The notes under the pieces: model-generated
Told to the model about the DNA's origin: nothing
The model's input: only the letters and a program-made list of their open reading frames with translations
The model's database searches: none
Made by a program: the position numbers and the translations under genes
Source of the DNA: Bacillota bacterium
GTDB lineage: Bacteria; Bacillota_A; Clostridia; Peptostreptococcales; Anaerovoracaceae
DNA: 19,731 nucleotides
NCBI GenBank assembly: GCA_017437925.1
Contig: JAFRWQ010000025.1
Span: 1-19,731 of the forward strand
Direction: 5' to 3'
Part shown: piece by piece, positions 1 through 8,080 of the stretch
How positions within the stretch are numbered: the first letter of the stretch is position 1
Layout of the letters: each line of letters begins with the position of its first letter

Positions 1-989
1 CTCAGCTCGGGCGGGAAGCAGTCGTTTATCCTCTTCACGCTGTACGCGTCGGCGTCTATTACCCACACGTCCTGGGTCAGAGTGCCGCTCATGACGGTCA
101 GGGCCATCCTGTGGCCTTCATTCGACCATACGGGAGCCGAATAGATCCCGGCGGGCGGCGTGGGGAGCGGAACGAAGGAATGAGCCGTCCTGTCGCAGAC
201 TCTGAGCGCCGAATAGCCGTCCTCGTTTACGACTACGGCAAGGTATCTGCCGTCTGGGGAGATGGAAAGGCCCTCGACGTCCCAGCCGAATTCCCTGACC
301 TTTTCGCCTTTTCCGGTCTTAAGATCGCAGAAAGCCAGGTAGAAGAAATCGCTGTCCTCGTCGCTGATGTAGTAGAAGCCCGAGGAATCGGGGAGCCAGG
401 CCGGGCTCTTGGCCGAGATGACAGCCTTCGTGTCGGGCCTTCTTACAGCGTCGCCGGTCTTTGTGTCGTACATCCAAAGGGCATTGTTGTTGATGCCCAT
501 CGATTTGTTGTAGAGCAGGTATCTGCCGTCGGGGGAGATCGCGGCGGGATTGTTGAAATTGTCGCGGTTCTCAAGCAGGATCTTCTTCTCGAGGGTCTCT
601 GTGTTGAGGCTCATCAGGTCGAAGCAGCGGGGGTCTCTCGCGTTGGCGGAGATGAAAAAATCATTCCCGCAGCCCATGAAGCCTCCCGCGTAGTGCCTTA
701 CCTTGGGGGAGCAGGTCAGAGCCTTCGCGGTATTTCCTTCGAGCAGGTATATCTGCTGGTTCTCGTTTCCTCCCATGTCGGCGGAAAATATCACCGTACC
801 GCCTCTGACCATGAGCCTTCCTATCTGCTCCTGGGTGGTGAACATGACCTCCTCGGCCCCGGTCCCGATGTTCTTTTTGATTATGCTCTTGCCCGCCGGA
901 CCGATCTGAACATAGAGCAGCTCGCCGCCGCTCAGCCAGCAGATCTCCTTGCAGCTTCCGACGCTTAAATAGGACTTAAGATCGGCCAT
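1..989 (-). CDS. S9-family serine peptidase, copy 1 (partial, N-terminal 329 residues)
   Basis: This is the N-terminal part of a prolyl-oligopeptidase-like (S9) peptidase; the gene runs off the left edge, so its catalytic hydrolase domain is not visible. The ATG at 989 is preceded by AAAGGAG at good spacing and starts MADLKSYLSVGSCKEICWL. The visible part is the beta-propeller-like region, with TolB/WD-type strands such as ISPDGRYLLYN, SPAWLPDSSGFYYISD and SISPDGRYLAVV. It aligns without gaps, at roughly 80% identity by eye, with the N-terminus of the complete copy at 6106-7887. The frame is open throughout, with no stop or frameshift. Family members cleave short peptides, with the propeller limiting access to the active site. 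No signal peptide is seen, so it is probably cytoplasmic. Whether the catalytic half is intact cannot be judged here. Confidence 0.9.
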   Translation of the reverse strand, partial: MADLKSYLSVGSCKEICWLSGGELLYVQIGPAGKSIIKKNIGTGAEEVMFTTQEQIGRLMVRGGTVIFSADMGGNENQQIYLLEGNTAKALTCSPKVRHYAGGFMGCGNDFFISANARDPRCFDLMSLNTETLEKKILLENRDNFNNPAAISPDGRYLLYNKSMGINNNALWMYDTKTGDAVRRPDTKAVISAKSPAWLPDSSGFYYISDEDSDFFYLAFCDLKTGKGEKVREFGWDVEGLSISPDGRYLAVVVNEDGYSALRVCDRTAHSFVPLPTPPAGIYSAPVWSNEGHRMALTVMSGTLTQDVWVIDADAYSVKRINDCFPPEL

Positions 990-997
990 TTGCGCTC

Positions 998-1013
998 CTT
1001 TCGCTCGTGAAAG
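998..1013 (-). promoter_or_regulatory. Hairpin overlapping the RBS of peptidase copy 1
   Basis: In the mRNA the sequence CTTTCACGAGCGAAAG can fold with CTTTC pairing to GAAAG. The 3' arm includes the first bases of the AAAGGAG ribosome binding site (995-1001). The same element, with a better 6-bp stem, occurs at the same place in front of peptidase copy 2. Conservation in both copies is seen; a regulatory effect on translation is inference. Confidence 0.4.
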
Positions 1014-1060
1014 CCAAAAATACACACTGGTAAGAGTTTAATGCCTTGTTATATATTTTA

Positions 1061-1089
1061 ATTATATCACTCCCCCCAAAACTGTTCAA
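1061..1089 (-). promoter_or_regulatory. Sigma-A promoter of peptidase copy 1
   Basis: On the minus strand there is a -35 box TTGAAC (1084-1089), a 17-base spacer and a perfect -10 box TATAAT (1061-1066). The same boxes and spacing occur before copy 2. The predicted transcript starts near 1054, giving a leader of about 65 bases. The rest of the 201-base gap (990-1190) must also hold the promoter for the plus-strand glycosyltransferase, but no convincing pair of boxes was found for it. Confidence 0.85.
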
Positions 1090-1190
1090 CGAAGTCAGGC
1101 CCCGCATGCATTTGTTTACAGCGCGGAAAATATACGTCGCAAGTATATAGAAATCCTCCCCTTTACGTAGTATTATGAAACTAAATAAAT

Positions 1191-2654
1191 GTGACGCGTT
1201 TTGCGCCGCTTTTTAAAAAGAAAACCTCAGCGGAAATAAAGGCAGGAGGCCTGACGACGGGCAAGAAGCGTTCGACCCAAAGCACCATCTTCTACGATCC
1301 CACCCACCGCCGGCTGTTCACCCTGGCGGCGGTACTGCTCGCCCTCGTCCTGGCCAGGCTGTATTTTCTGCTGTTCTATCCCGTCGACCTGTTCAACTTC
1401 GACGCCCACACCGTTCTGCCCTTCCGCAGAGCCTTCGTGCGGGTGCTCAACCGGGTGATGCTTGCCTCGCTGGCGCTGTACTATATCAAGCTTTCAGCCT
1501 ACGTGATCTTCGCCCGCCGCTCCCGCCCCCTGCGTGGGAACGAGCCGAGGTTCAAAGTCGCCGCGGTGATCCCCGCCTACAACGAAGAGCGGGTGATAGA
1601 AAAGACCGTAAGAAGCGTTCTGGCTTCAGATTACAGGCATATAAAAGTATACGTGGTAGACGACGGCTCCGCCGACAAAACGGCGGAGGTCATTGAAAAG
1701 GCTTTCGGAGGCGACGGGAGGGTCGCCCTGCTGCGCCAGCAGAACAGCGGCAAAGCCGCAGCCTTAAACCGCGGCATCGCAGCCGCCGACTGCGAGCTGC
1801 TGCTCCTTCTGGACGCCGACACCCTGGTGGCGCCCGACGCGGTGAAGCTCATGGCCCGCCACTTCGAAGACAGCCGTGTGGCCGCCGTATCGGGAAACAC
1901 CAGAGTGGGCAACGTGACCAACCTGATCACCCGCTGCCAGAGGGTGGAGTACATTCGCGATTTCAACCTTCTCAAGAACGGCATGAGCCGTCTGCGCTGC
2001 ATGGCGGTGGTCCCCGGAGCCCTGGGCATGTGGAGAAAGACCGACGTCCTGGAGGCGGGAGGTTTTTCGACCCAGACCCTGGGCGAAGACAGAGACCTTA
2101 CCATGGCGCTGCTGAAGGCCGGAAAGCGGGTATGCTTTGAGCCCATGGCCTACTCCCGTACCGAAGCTCCCGCTACCCTCAAAGCTTTCATGCGCCAGCG
2201 CTTCCGCTGGACCTACGGCACCCTGCAGTGCGCCTTCAAGTACATGGGCTGCCTGTTCAGCTTCAAAGCGCCGGGACTGGGCTTTCTGCTGCTGCCCGAC
2301 CTTCTGTTCTTCCAGACCCTGATCCCCTGCGTCAGCGCTTTCGGCCTGCTGACCAACCTGGCTGACCCCATGCGCAGCGAGCTGATGCTGCTGTGGATAT
2401 CCTACTGCCTGGCCCTGATCCTGGAACTGATACTGTATCTGCTGGCGGTACTGTACACCCGCGAGCGGCCCTCGATAGCCGACATTCTGACTATAATACC
2501 CCAGCGCCTCATCTACGGGGTGCTGTGCACCTATATCATATTCAAATCTCTGGTCGCAGCATTTATCGGCGGCAAAGTAGGCTGGAACAAGCTGGAGCGC
2601 GTCGGAAATGTCGATGATATAACTAAATCTGATCATCAGGAGGCAAAAAAATGA
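1191..2654 (+). CDS. Membrane glycosyltransferase family 2, PgaC/IcaA-like polysaccharide synthase
   Basis: Predicted processive GT2 enzyme that would polymerise a sugar nucleotide into an extracellular polysaccharide and pass it across the membrane, as poly-N-acetylglucosamine and related synthases do. Seen in the 487 residues: membrane segments near 43-63 and 87-107; a GT-A domain with IPAYNEE (127-133), VVDDGS (DD at 157-158), DAD (208-210), GED (298-300, the usual TED position) and QRFRW (336-340, the Q-x-x-R-W acceptor motif); then hydrophobic segments near 363-390, 398-421 and 440-458. The GTG start has a weak RBS, but an in-frame stop lies 7-9 bases upstream and the next ATG would remove the first membrane segment. 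The stop overlaps the next start by 4 bases, so the pair is probably co-expressed. No deacetylase (PgaB) or PgaD homologue lies nearby. The sugar specificity cannot be read from sequence. Confidence 0.88.
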   Translation: MTRFAPLFKKKTSAEIKAGGLTTGKKRSTQSTIFYDPTHRRLFTLAAVLLALVLARLYFLLFYPVDLFNFDAHTVLPFRRAFVRVLNRVMLASLALYYIKLSAYVIFARRSRPLRGNEPRFKVAAVIPAYNEERVIEKTVRSVLASDYRHIKVYVVDDGSADKTAEVIEKAFGGDGRVALLRQQNSGKAAALNRGIAAADCELLLLLDADTLVAPDAVKLMARHFEDSRVAAVSGNTRVGNVTNLITRCQRVEYIRDFNLLKNGMSRLRCMAVVPGALGMWRKTDVLEAGGFSTQTLGEDRDLTMALLKAGKRVCFEPMAYSRTEAPATLKAFMRQRFRWTYGTLQCAFKYMGCLFSFKAPGLGFLLLPDLLFFQTLIPCVSAFGLLTNLADPMRSELMLLWISYCLALILELILYLLAVLYTRERPSIADILTIIPQRLIYGVLCTYIIFKSLVAAFIGGKVGWNKLERVGNVDDITKSDHQEAKK

Positions 2655-5600
2655 AACATCTTTGGAAGCGTCGGATCGCGATCCTGGGCGCCATCGTAAT
2701 GGTGTTCGTCCTGGCCTGCTCGGCCAAACTGATCCCCTGGTCCGACCTGGCAGCCTACGCTGCGCCTGAATACGCAACGGTAGGCACGGCGTCCCTCAGC
2801 GACACGGGCGATACCGTGTTCATCCGGGCCGCCCAATTCAACATCGGGACCGAAGAGGAGCCTGTCAAGATAATATGCTCAGGCTTTACGGTCGGAAACA
2901 TTGGATCTGCGGACGACCCCACCGCGAATGTGGACCTGGACGTTCTCACTCCCATCTATCCGGGGGCGCCTCTTAAGGGCACTCTGGACAAGAACATCTA
3001 CATCTGCGGCAACATCACAGCCGACCTGTATGTGGATGGCCTGACATTAGGCAAAGGCCATACCATCACCGCTGCCGGAGGAGGTTTTGACGTCAAGATG
3101 GGCAAGCTTACGGTCGACGCCATCAACGCGTCGGGCGTTCCGGTCTCTATAGGCGACAAGGCGGAAGTGACCGTCAATGGGAACGCCTCGGTAGGTCAGC
3201 TTATACTTTACGAGCCTTCCAGATACGTCCGTGAAGGTCAGATCGACCCGGCGACCTATAACCCGGATTATCAGTCGGGAAAGCTTCACGTAAAGGGTGA
3301 TCTCAGCGGCCCCGGCAGCATCAATATCTCCGGCGGAGGCGAGCTTAAAGCGGACGGCGATGTATCGGACTTCAAAAATGGATACTTTGGTATAGCAATC
3401 GCGAGCGGAAGTAAAATGACCGTGGGCGGAAAGATCAGCGATACCGGAGGTATCGGTATAAGCAACGTATCTGTGCTTGATGTGACCGGTTCCGTCTCAG
3501 CCAATTATTTACAAGCCGTCAGCGGTTCCTCCGTCAATACCCGGGGCAGCTTCGAATGCTCCGGACTCATCTACACAGGCGAAAGCAGCCTCACGGTCGG
3601 AGGCTCGCTCAAAGGCGGAGATATAAACTTCAGGCAAGTTACGGCGCCCGTCACGGTGGGTGGCAGCATGAACGGCGGCAGCCTCTTGATCTCCGGAACG
3701 AGTTCGCAGACAACATCGCTGACCGTTAACGGCGCCGTCACCCTGACGGGTTCTTTGGATATATACGACAACGCGTCCGTGACGGCAAAGGGAGCCCTCT
3801 CATGCAGCAATTTGAGCATGCAAGGTTCAGGAACGAAAACCCTGACCGCAGAATCCCTTAAGACCGACGGCTCTTTCAGTATCCAGAAAAATGCTACGGT
3901 TGATATCGCGGGCGACTGTTCCGTCGGAGGTAGTAGTTATCCTTTATTAAACGTTCAGATAGGAAGCCAGCTTAAGGTCGGCGGGGACCTGACTGCCAAT
4001 TGCAACGTTGATTTGGTTGAAGATTCCAGTTTAACGGTAACGGGCAATATGACCGTCGGCGGGGGCGGCAGCTACTATGCGGTGACACACGCAGGATGCA
4101 GCATCAGCTGCGGAGGAGATCTCACCTGCGACGGCCATGTAGGCGCGCTTAACGGAAGCGAGATAAGCGTTACCGGCAAGCTTTCTGCGGGCAAAGAGGG
4201 CGTGTATGCCCTTGGCAAGGGAGCCTCTCTAAAGGCAGCCTCCATCAGTTCAACCAGCATCCACTGCTACGGAAACACCGCATCCGTCACCGCAACAGGC
4301 GACATCGCTCTCAGCAATTTTGCTTATACCTGGCAGAATGACAGCATATCCGCCGGAGGAGACCTCAGCTGCAGAACCTTCCATACCCATGGCGGTTCGA
4401 TAAACGTCGGCGGCAGCATGACTACCGCCTTGACAGTCGAAGGCCTTGACTCCGGCATCCTCACCGTAGGCAAAGACTTCATATCGACCGGAACTCCGCA
4501 GCTCAGCATTTATGGCTCCAATGGTCTCGCCGTCTTAAGCGGAAAGCTGACCGTCGGAGGCAACGTGGAATTCGGAGAGCTGCTGCTCAACTCAAAGGGC
4601 GACATGAGCCTGCTTGATGTTGCGGGAAAGATCAACGCGAACCGCATCACAGACCTGAATACAGTCGATGAAAACGAAAACGTGCTTATACTCCACACCA
4701 TCGAGCCCTTCAGAAGCGCGGCCTCCAATTCTTCAGGCTACATCAATTACATCCAGCCCTATGATCAGCAGTATATCATGCTTGCCGATGAGGAAGAAAA
4801 GAACTATTACGCCGCTGACATCAGCGATCTGACCAAGACAGTTTACGACGTCTTCCCGGCGACCCCGATCAGCATTTCCCTTGTGCCCGGCGAAAAGGCC
4901 GAATGGGCGGACGGCGAACCCTGCATGCCCGTCGGCTACAGCGGAATGAGCCTCACCCTGCCCACCGCAGACGATCTGAAGTTCTCTTCCGAGTACTGCG
5001 CTCTGACCGGCTGGGCAACCGAGGATGGGGAGACGGTCTGCGATCCCGGCGCCGTCCTCACCCTGAACGAAGACATTACCCTTTACGCGCAGATAACGGA
5101 AGAACTTCCCGAAAAGGAGCCCCAGGAGATAAGCTTCGATAAACAGACCGTGATCAAGACCGTCGGCGACAAGGACTTCACCAACGAAGCAAAGGGCGCC
5201 ATGACCGCGGTCACCTACGAGGTCACAGAGGGAAGCAAAGTCGCGAGCGTCGATGAAACGACCGGCAAGGTCCACATCCTGAAGGCCGGAACCGCGACCA
5301 TCACCGCTACCGCCGCCGAGGACGATACCTACGCCTCCGCGACCGCCAGCTACACTCTGAAGGTCGAGCGCGACACCTCCGACGACGACGATACGTCTTC
5401 ACCGGTTGAAAACAACGTGCCCCCTGCCGATCAGAAGCCGAAAGCCGATCCTCTCAGCGATTTCACCGACCTTGACCCCGAAGCATGGTACAACGAGGGC
5501 ATAGGGTACTGCGTTGAGAACGGCATCATGGAAGGCGTCGGAAACGGCAGGTTTAACCCCAACGGCACCACCAGCCGCGCCATGATAGTCACCATACTCT

Positions 5601-6007
5601 ACCGCATGGAGAAGGAGCCCGAAATCACGGGCGAGAACCCCTTTGACGACGTCCCGGCCGGCACCTGGTACACCGACGCGGTGATCTGGGCCGCCGAGAA
5701 CAAGATAGTGGAAGGCTACGGCAACGGCAGGTTCGGGCCGAAGGACGACATCACCCGCGAGCAGCTTGCGACCATACTCTACCGCTACGCGCAGAGCAAG
5801 GGCAAGGGCTTCACCGGAGCCTGGATGTTCCCGCTCGACTATCCCGACGCCGCCGAGGTCTCCGACTGGGCCGACGAAGCCATGCACTGGATGGTCATGA
5901 ACGGCGTGATCCAGGGCAAGGGCGGCAAACTGGTGCCCAAGGGCGGAGCCTCCCGCGCCGAAGCCGCGACAATGATCCAGCGATTCTGCACACTGGATGC
6001 GGAGTAG
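2651..6007 (+). CDS. Secreted SLH-domain cell-surface protein with long VGG-repeat region
   Basis: Large exported protein, probably held on the cell wall or S-layer through SLH domains that bind pyruvylated wall polymers in known cases. The ATG is preceded by AGGAGG at 7-base spacing. Seen in order: signal peptide (basic MKHLWKRR, hydrophobic 9-24, likely cleavage after AYA near 37); a repetitive region from about 45 to 700 with recurring units such as LTVGGSLKGG, VTVGGSMNGG, LKVGGDLTAN and INVGGSMTTA, suggestive of a beta-solenoid; an InlB/Flg_new-like repeat near 738-818 (GWATEDG then LYAQ); a bacterial Ig-like domain near 827-907 (TGKVHILKAGTATITATA); an acidic linker DDDD near 911; and three SLH domains near 936-990, 997-1050 and 1063-1113. 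It is coupled to the upstream polysaccharide synthase, so it may bind, guide or display that polymer; this is inference. The repeat region is visibly less GC-rich than the SLH end. Confidence 0.9.
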   Translation: MKHLWKRRIAILGAIVMVFVLACSAKLIPWSDLAAYAAPEYATVGTASLSDTGDTVFIRAAQFNIGTEEEPVKIICSGFTVGNIGSADDPTANVDLDVLTPIYPGAPLKGTLDKNIYICGNITADLYVDGLTLGKGHTITAAGGGFDVKMGKLTVDAINASGVPVSIGDKAEVTVNGNASVGQLILYEPSRYVREGQIDPATYNPDYQSGKLHVKGDLSGPGSINISGGGELKADGDVSDFKNGYFGIAIASGSKMTVGGKISDTGGIGISNVSVLDVTGSVSANYLQAVSGSSVNTRGSFECSGLIYTGESSLTVGGSLKGGDINFRQVTAPVTVGGSMNGGSLLISGTSSQTTSLTVNGAVTLTGSLDIYDNASVTAKGALSCSNLSMQGSGTKTLTAESLKTDGSFSIQKNATVDIAGDCSVGGSSYPLLNVQIGSQLKVGGDLTANCNVDLVEDSSLTVTGNMTVGGGGSYYAVTHAGCSISCGGDLTCDGHVGALNGSEISVTGKLSAGKEGVYALGKGASLKAASISSTSIHCYGNTASVTATGDIALSNFAYTWQNDSISAGGDLSCRTFHTHGGSINVGGSMTTALTVEGLDSGILTVGKDFISTGTPQLSIYGSNGLAVLSGKLTVGGNVEFGELLLNSKGDMSLLDVAGKINANRITDLNTVDENENVLILHTIEPFRSAASNSSGYINYIQPYDQQYIMLADEEEKNYYAADISDLTKTVYDVFPATPISISLVPGEKAEWADGEPCMPVGYSGMSLTLPTADDLKFSSEYCALTGWATEDGETVCDPGAVLTLNEDITLYAQITEELPEKEPQEISFDKQTVIKTVGDKDFTNEAKGAMTAVTYEVTEGSKVASVDETTGKVHILKAGTATITATAAEDDTYASATASYTLKVERDTSDDDDTSSPVENNVPPADQKPKADPLSDFTDLDPEAWYNEGIGYCVENGIMEGVGNGRFNPNGTTSRAMIVTILYRMEKEPEITGENPFDDVPAGTWYTDAVIWAAENKIVEGYGNGRFGPKDDITREQLATILYRYAQSKGKGFTGAWMFPLDYPDAAEVSDWADEAMHWMVMNGVIQGKGGKLVPKGGASRAEAATMIQRFCTLDAE

Positions 6008-6030
6008 AAACGTTTAATCAATAACAGGAA

Positions 6031-6075
6031 GCATAAAACGCGGCCGGATTGAAAAATCCGGCCGCGTTTTTATGC
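6031..6075. terminator. Bidirectional terminator between convergent genes
   Basis: AAAACGCGGCCGGATT (6035-6050) and its perfect reverse complement (6055-6070) form a 16-bp stem with a GAAA loop. The outer bases 6031-6034 and 6072-6075 extend it past one bulged T. The A-tract on one side and T-tract on the other give a U-run for transcripts from either strand. It lies 27 bases after the SLH gene stop and 31 bases after the stop of peptidase copy 2. Confidence 0.92.
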
Positions 6076-6105
6076 GCTTTTGCGGTGTTTTGCCGTACTG
6101 CCTCG

Positions 6106-7887
6106 CTAGATACCCATGTGTTTCTTGACGAATTCCAGCACCCTGGGGTAGCAGTCCAGCCTGTTCTTAAACTTGGTGAGGCCGTGGCCCTCGTCGTCGT
6201 ATATCATCATGCTGACGTCCACGCCCTTCTTCTGCAGGTACTCCATGGCCTGGTAGGTCTCGGTGACGGGCACTCTCGGGTCGTTCTTGCCGTGGATGAT
6301 GAGGAGGGGCCCGACGATGTCGTCCACCTTGGCGACGGGCGACACGTTGTAGAGTATGTCGCGGTGCTTTTCGAGGCTTCCGTACTCCTGCTCCCTGTGG
6401 CGCCTGCGGTAAGGCGAGGTGTTCTCAAGGAAGGTGACCAGGTTGAACATGCCCACGGTGGCGACGCAGCAGCACCAGAGCTCGGGGTATCTGGCGGCGC
6501 AGTTGAGGGTCATGAAGCCGCCGTAGCTTCCGCCCATGACGCCTATGCGGTCCTTGTCGGCTATGCCCTCTTCGATCAGATGGTCGACCAGGGCCTTGAT
6601 GTCCTTTACGCTGTCGAGCCTCTTCTCGACGTCGTCCAGGTGGCAGTAGGTCTTGCCGTAGCCCAGGGATCCTCTCACGTTGGGCTCGACGATGGCTATG
6701 CCCTGCGATACGTAGTACTGCTGCACTTCCTTGCCGTTGATGCCGGGGCGGCTCTGGCCCTCGGGCCCTCCGTGGATGGAGATCATCACGGGAAGGTCTT
6801 TGGGTTCTTTCCCCTTTGGCACGTAGAGGAAATAGGGAACAGTGAGGCCGTCGAAGGACTTGAACGAACCCTTGAGGGGCTCGCTGAAGTCGGAAGAGCT
6901 CAGCTCGGGCGGGAAACAGTCGCTGATCCTCTTCACGCTGTACGCGTCGACGTCTATCACCCAAACGTCCTTGGTGAGGGTGCCGCTCATGACGGTCAGG
7001 GCCATGCTGTGGCCTTCCTTTGACCATACTGGGGTCGAGTAGACTCCCGCGGGAGGCATGGGAAGGGAGACGAAGGAATGGGCGTTCCTGTCGCAGACCC
7101 TGAGCACCGAATAACCGTCCTCATTTATGACCACTGCAAGGTATCTGCCGTCGTAAGAGATGGAAAGGCCTTCGACGTCCCGGCCGAATTCTTTGACCTT
7201 TTCTCCCTTTCCGGTCTTAAGATCGCAGAAAGCAAGGTAGAAGAAATCGCTGTCCTCGTCGCTGATGTAGTAGAAGCCCGAGGAATCGGGAAGCCAGGCC
7301 GGGCTCTTTCCCGCCATGACGGCATCGGTATCGGGCCTTCTTGCGGCTGCGCCGGTCTTCGTGTCAAACATCCACAGGGCGTTGTTGTTGGCGCCCAGCA
7401 GCTTGTTGTACAGAAGATATCTGCCGTCGGGGGAGACGGAACAGGGAGTGTTGTAATTGTCGCGGTTTTCCAGCAGGGTCTTCTCTTCGAGGGTGTCGAT
7501 GTTGAGGCACATCAGGTCGAAGCAGAGGGGGTCTCTGGCGTTGGCGGAGAAGAAGAAGGTGTTTTCGCTGCCCTTGAAGCCTCCCGCGTAGTGCCTCACC
7601 TTGGGAGAATCGGTAAGGGCCTTGGTGGTCTTCCCTTCGAGCAGGAAGATCTGCTCGTTCTCGTTCCCTCCCACGTCGGAGGTGAAGATCACGGTCTCTC
7701 CCCTGGCGAAGAGATGGCCTATCTGCTCCTGGGTTGTGAAGAGGACTTCCTCAGCCCCGGTATCGATGTTCTTTTTGATTATGTTCTTGCCCGTCGGATC
7801 GGTCTTAACGTAGAGAAGCTCGCTGCGATTGAGCCAGCAGATCTCCTTGCAGTTTCCGACGCTTAAATAGGACTCAAGCTTTGCCAT
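6106..7887 (-). CDS. S9-family serine peptidase (prolyl oligopeptidase / acylaminoacyl peptidase type), copy 2
   Basis: Complete 593-residue peptidase of clan SC, expected to hydrolyse short peptides. The N-terminal half is propeller-like, with strands such as VSPDGRYLLYN and SPAWLPDSSGFYYISD. The C-terminal alpha/beta-hydrolase domain begins near residue 345 (PYFLYVPKGKE, then MISIHGGPEGQ). Catalytic residues by motif: Ser454 in GGSYGGF, Asp536 in GKNDPRVP and His568 in DEGHGLTKF. A longer frame exists upstream (MLSRTKGVP), but the ATG at 7887 follows AAAGGAG by 5 bases and matches the start of copy 1, so it is preferred. There is no signal peptide or membrane segment, so it is probably cytoplasmic, where it could process peptides brought in by the Opp importer encoded nearby. 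It has its own promoter and shares a terminator with the SLH gene. The exact S9 subfamily and substrate are not certain. Confidence 0.93.
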   Translation of the reverse strand: MAKLESYLSVGNCKEICWLNRSELLYVKTDPTGKNIIKKNIDTGAEEVLFTTQEQIGHLFARGETVIFTSDVGGNENEQIFLLEGKTTKALTDSPKVRHYAGGFKGSENTFFFSANARDPLCFDLMCLNIDTLEEKTLLENRDNYNTPCSVSPDGRYLLYNKLLGANNNALWMFDTKTGAAARRPDTDAVMAGKSPAWLPDSSGFYYISDEDSDFFYLAFCDLKTGKGEKVKEFGRDVEGLSISYDGRYLAVVINEDGYSVLRVCDRNAHSFVSLPMPPAGVYSTPVWSKEGHSMALTVMSGTLTKDVWVIDVDAYSVKRISDCFPPELSSSDFSEPLKGSFKSFDGLTVPYFLYVPKGKEPKDLPVMISIHGGPEGQSRPGINGKEVQQYYVSQGIAIVEPNVRGSLGYGKTYCHLDDVEKRLDSVKDIKALVDHLIEEGIADKDRIGVMGGSYGGFMTLNCAARYPELWCCCVATVGMFNLVTFLENTSPYRRRHREQEYGSLEKHRDILYNVSPVAKVDDIVGPLLIIHGKNDPRVPVTETYQAMEYLQKKGVDVSMMIYDDEGHGLTKFKNRLDCYPRVLEFVKKHMGI

Positions 7888-7892
7888 AGGTA

Positions 7893-7911
7893 CTCCTTTC
7901 GTTCGCGAAAG
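7893..7911 (-). promoter_or_regulatory. RBS and overlapping hairpin of peptidase copy 2
   Basis: The ribosome binding site AAAGGAG (7893-7899) fixes the ATG at 7887. The mRNA sequence CTTTCG-CGAA-CGAAAG (7896-7911) is a perfect 6-bp stem with a four-base loop, and its 3' arm covers the first four bases of the RBS. The equivalent element in copy 1 keeps the stem core. This could modulate translation; no ligand or factor is suggested by the sequence. Confidence 0.45.
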
Positions 7912-7958
7912 CAAAAGAATTGTAAAGAAAGAGTTTTATGACCTGATAATACCCTTTG

Positions 7959-7987
7959 ATTATACCACTGCGGGGAAAACTGTTCAA
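7959..7987 (-). promoter_or_regulatory. Sigma-A promoter of peptidase copy 2
   Basis: Minus-strand -35 box TTGAAC (7982-7987), 17-base spacer and perfect -10 box TATAAT (7959-7964). It is nearly the same as the promoter of copy 1, including AGTTTT right after the -35 box. Similarity between the two upstream regions fades just beyond the -35 box. Confidence 0.88.
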
Positions 7988-8031
7988 CGAGGGCGGGATA
8001 TGCGCCGGGCTTCGCGCCCCAAAACATGAAA

Positions 8032-8056
8032 AGCCCTCCGTTTTAAGCGGAGGGCT
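8032..8056 (-). terminator. Terminator of the opp-capA operon
   Basis: AGCCCTCCG (8032-8040) and CGGAGGGCT (8048-8056) form a perfect 9-bp stem with a 7-base loop. On the minus strand the stem ends in a short T-run and then another T-rich stretch. It lies 24 bases after the capA stop and separates the operon from the peptidase promoter downstream. Confidence 0.85.
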
Positions 8057-8080
8057 CTTTGGCGGTATCGGATCTTAAGC

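Noticed and set aside
111..968. Plus-strand frame of 285 codons
   Set aside because: It lies opposite peptidase copy 1, which has a promoter, RBS and family motifs; an equivalent shadow occurs opposite copy 2 at 7078-7866.
3560..4600. Recurring GTCGGCGG-like short motifs resembling a repeat array
   Set aside because: They are irregularly spaced, in frame and encode the VGG protein repeats, so they are not CRISPR or a DNA-level array.
6049..7023. Plus-strand frame of 324 codons
   Set aside because: It overlaps the shared terminator and the catalytic half of peptidase copy 2, and its translation shows no family features.
7888..7914. 9-residue N-terminal extension of peptidase copy 2
   Set aside because: It would be translated from within the RBS hairpin and is not shared with copy 1, whose start matches the ATG at 7887.
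8005..8020. Small GGGC/GCCC inverted repeat upstream of peptidase copy 2
   Set aside because: The stem is only 4 bp and lies between a clear terminator and a clear promoter; chance occurrence is likely.
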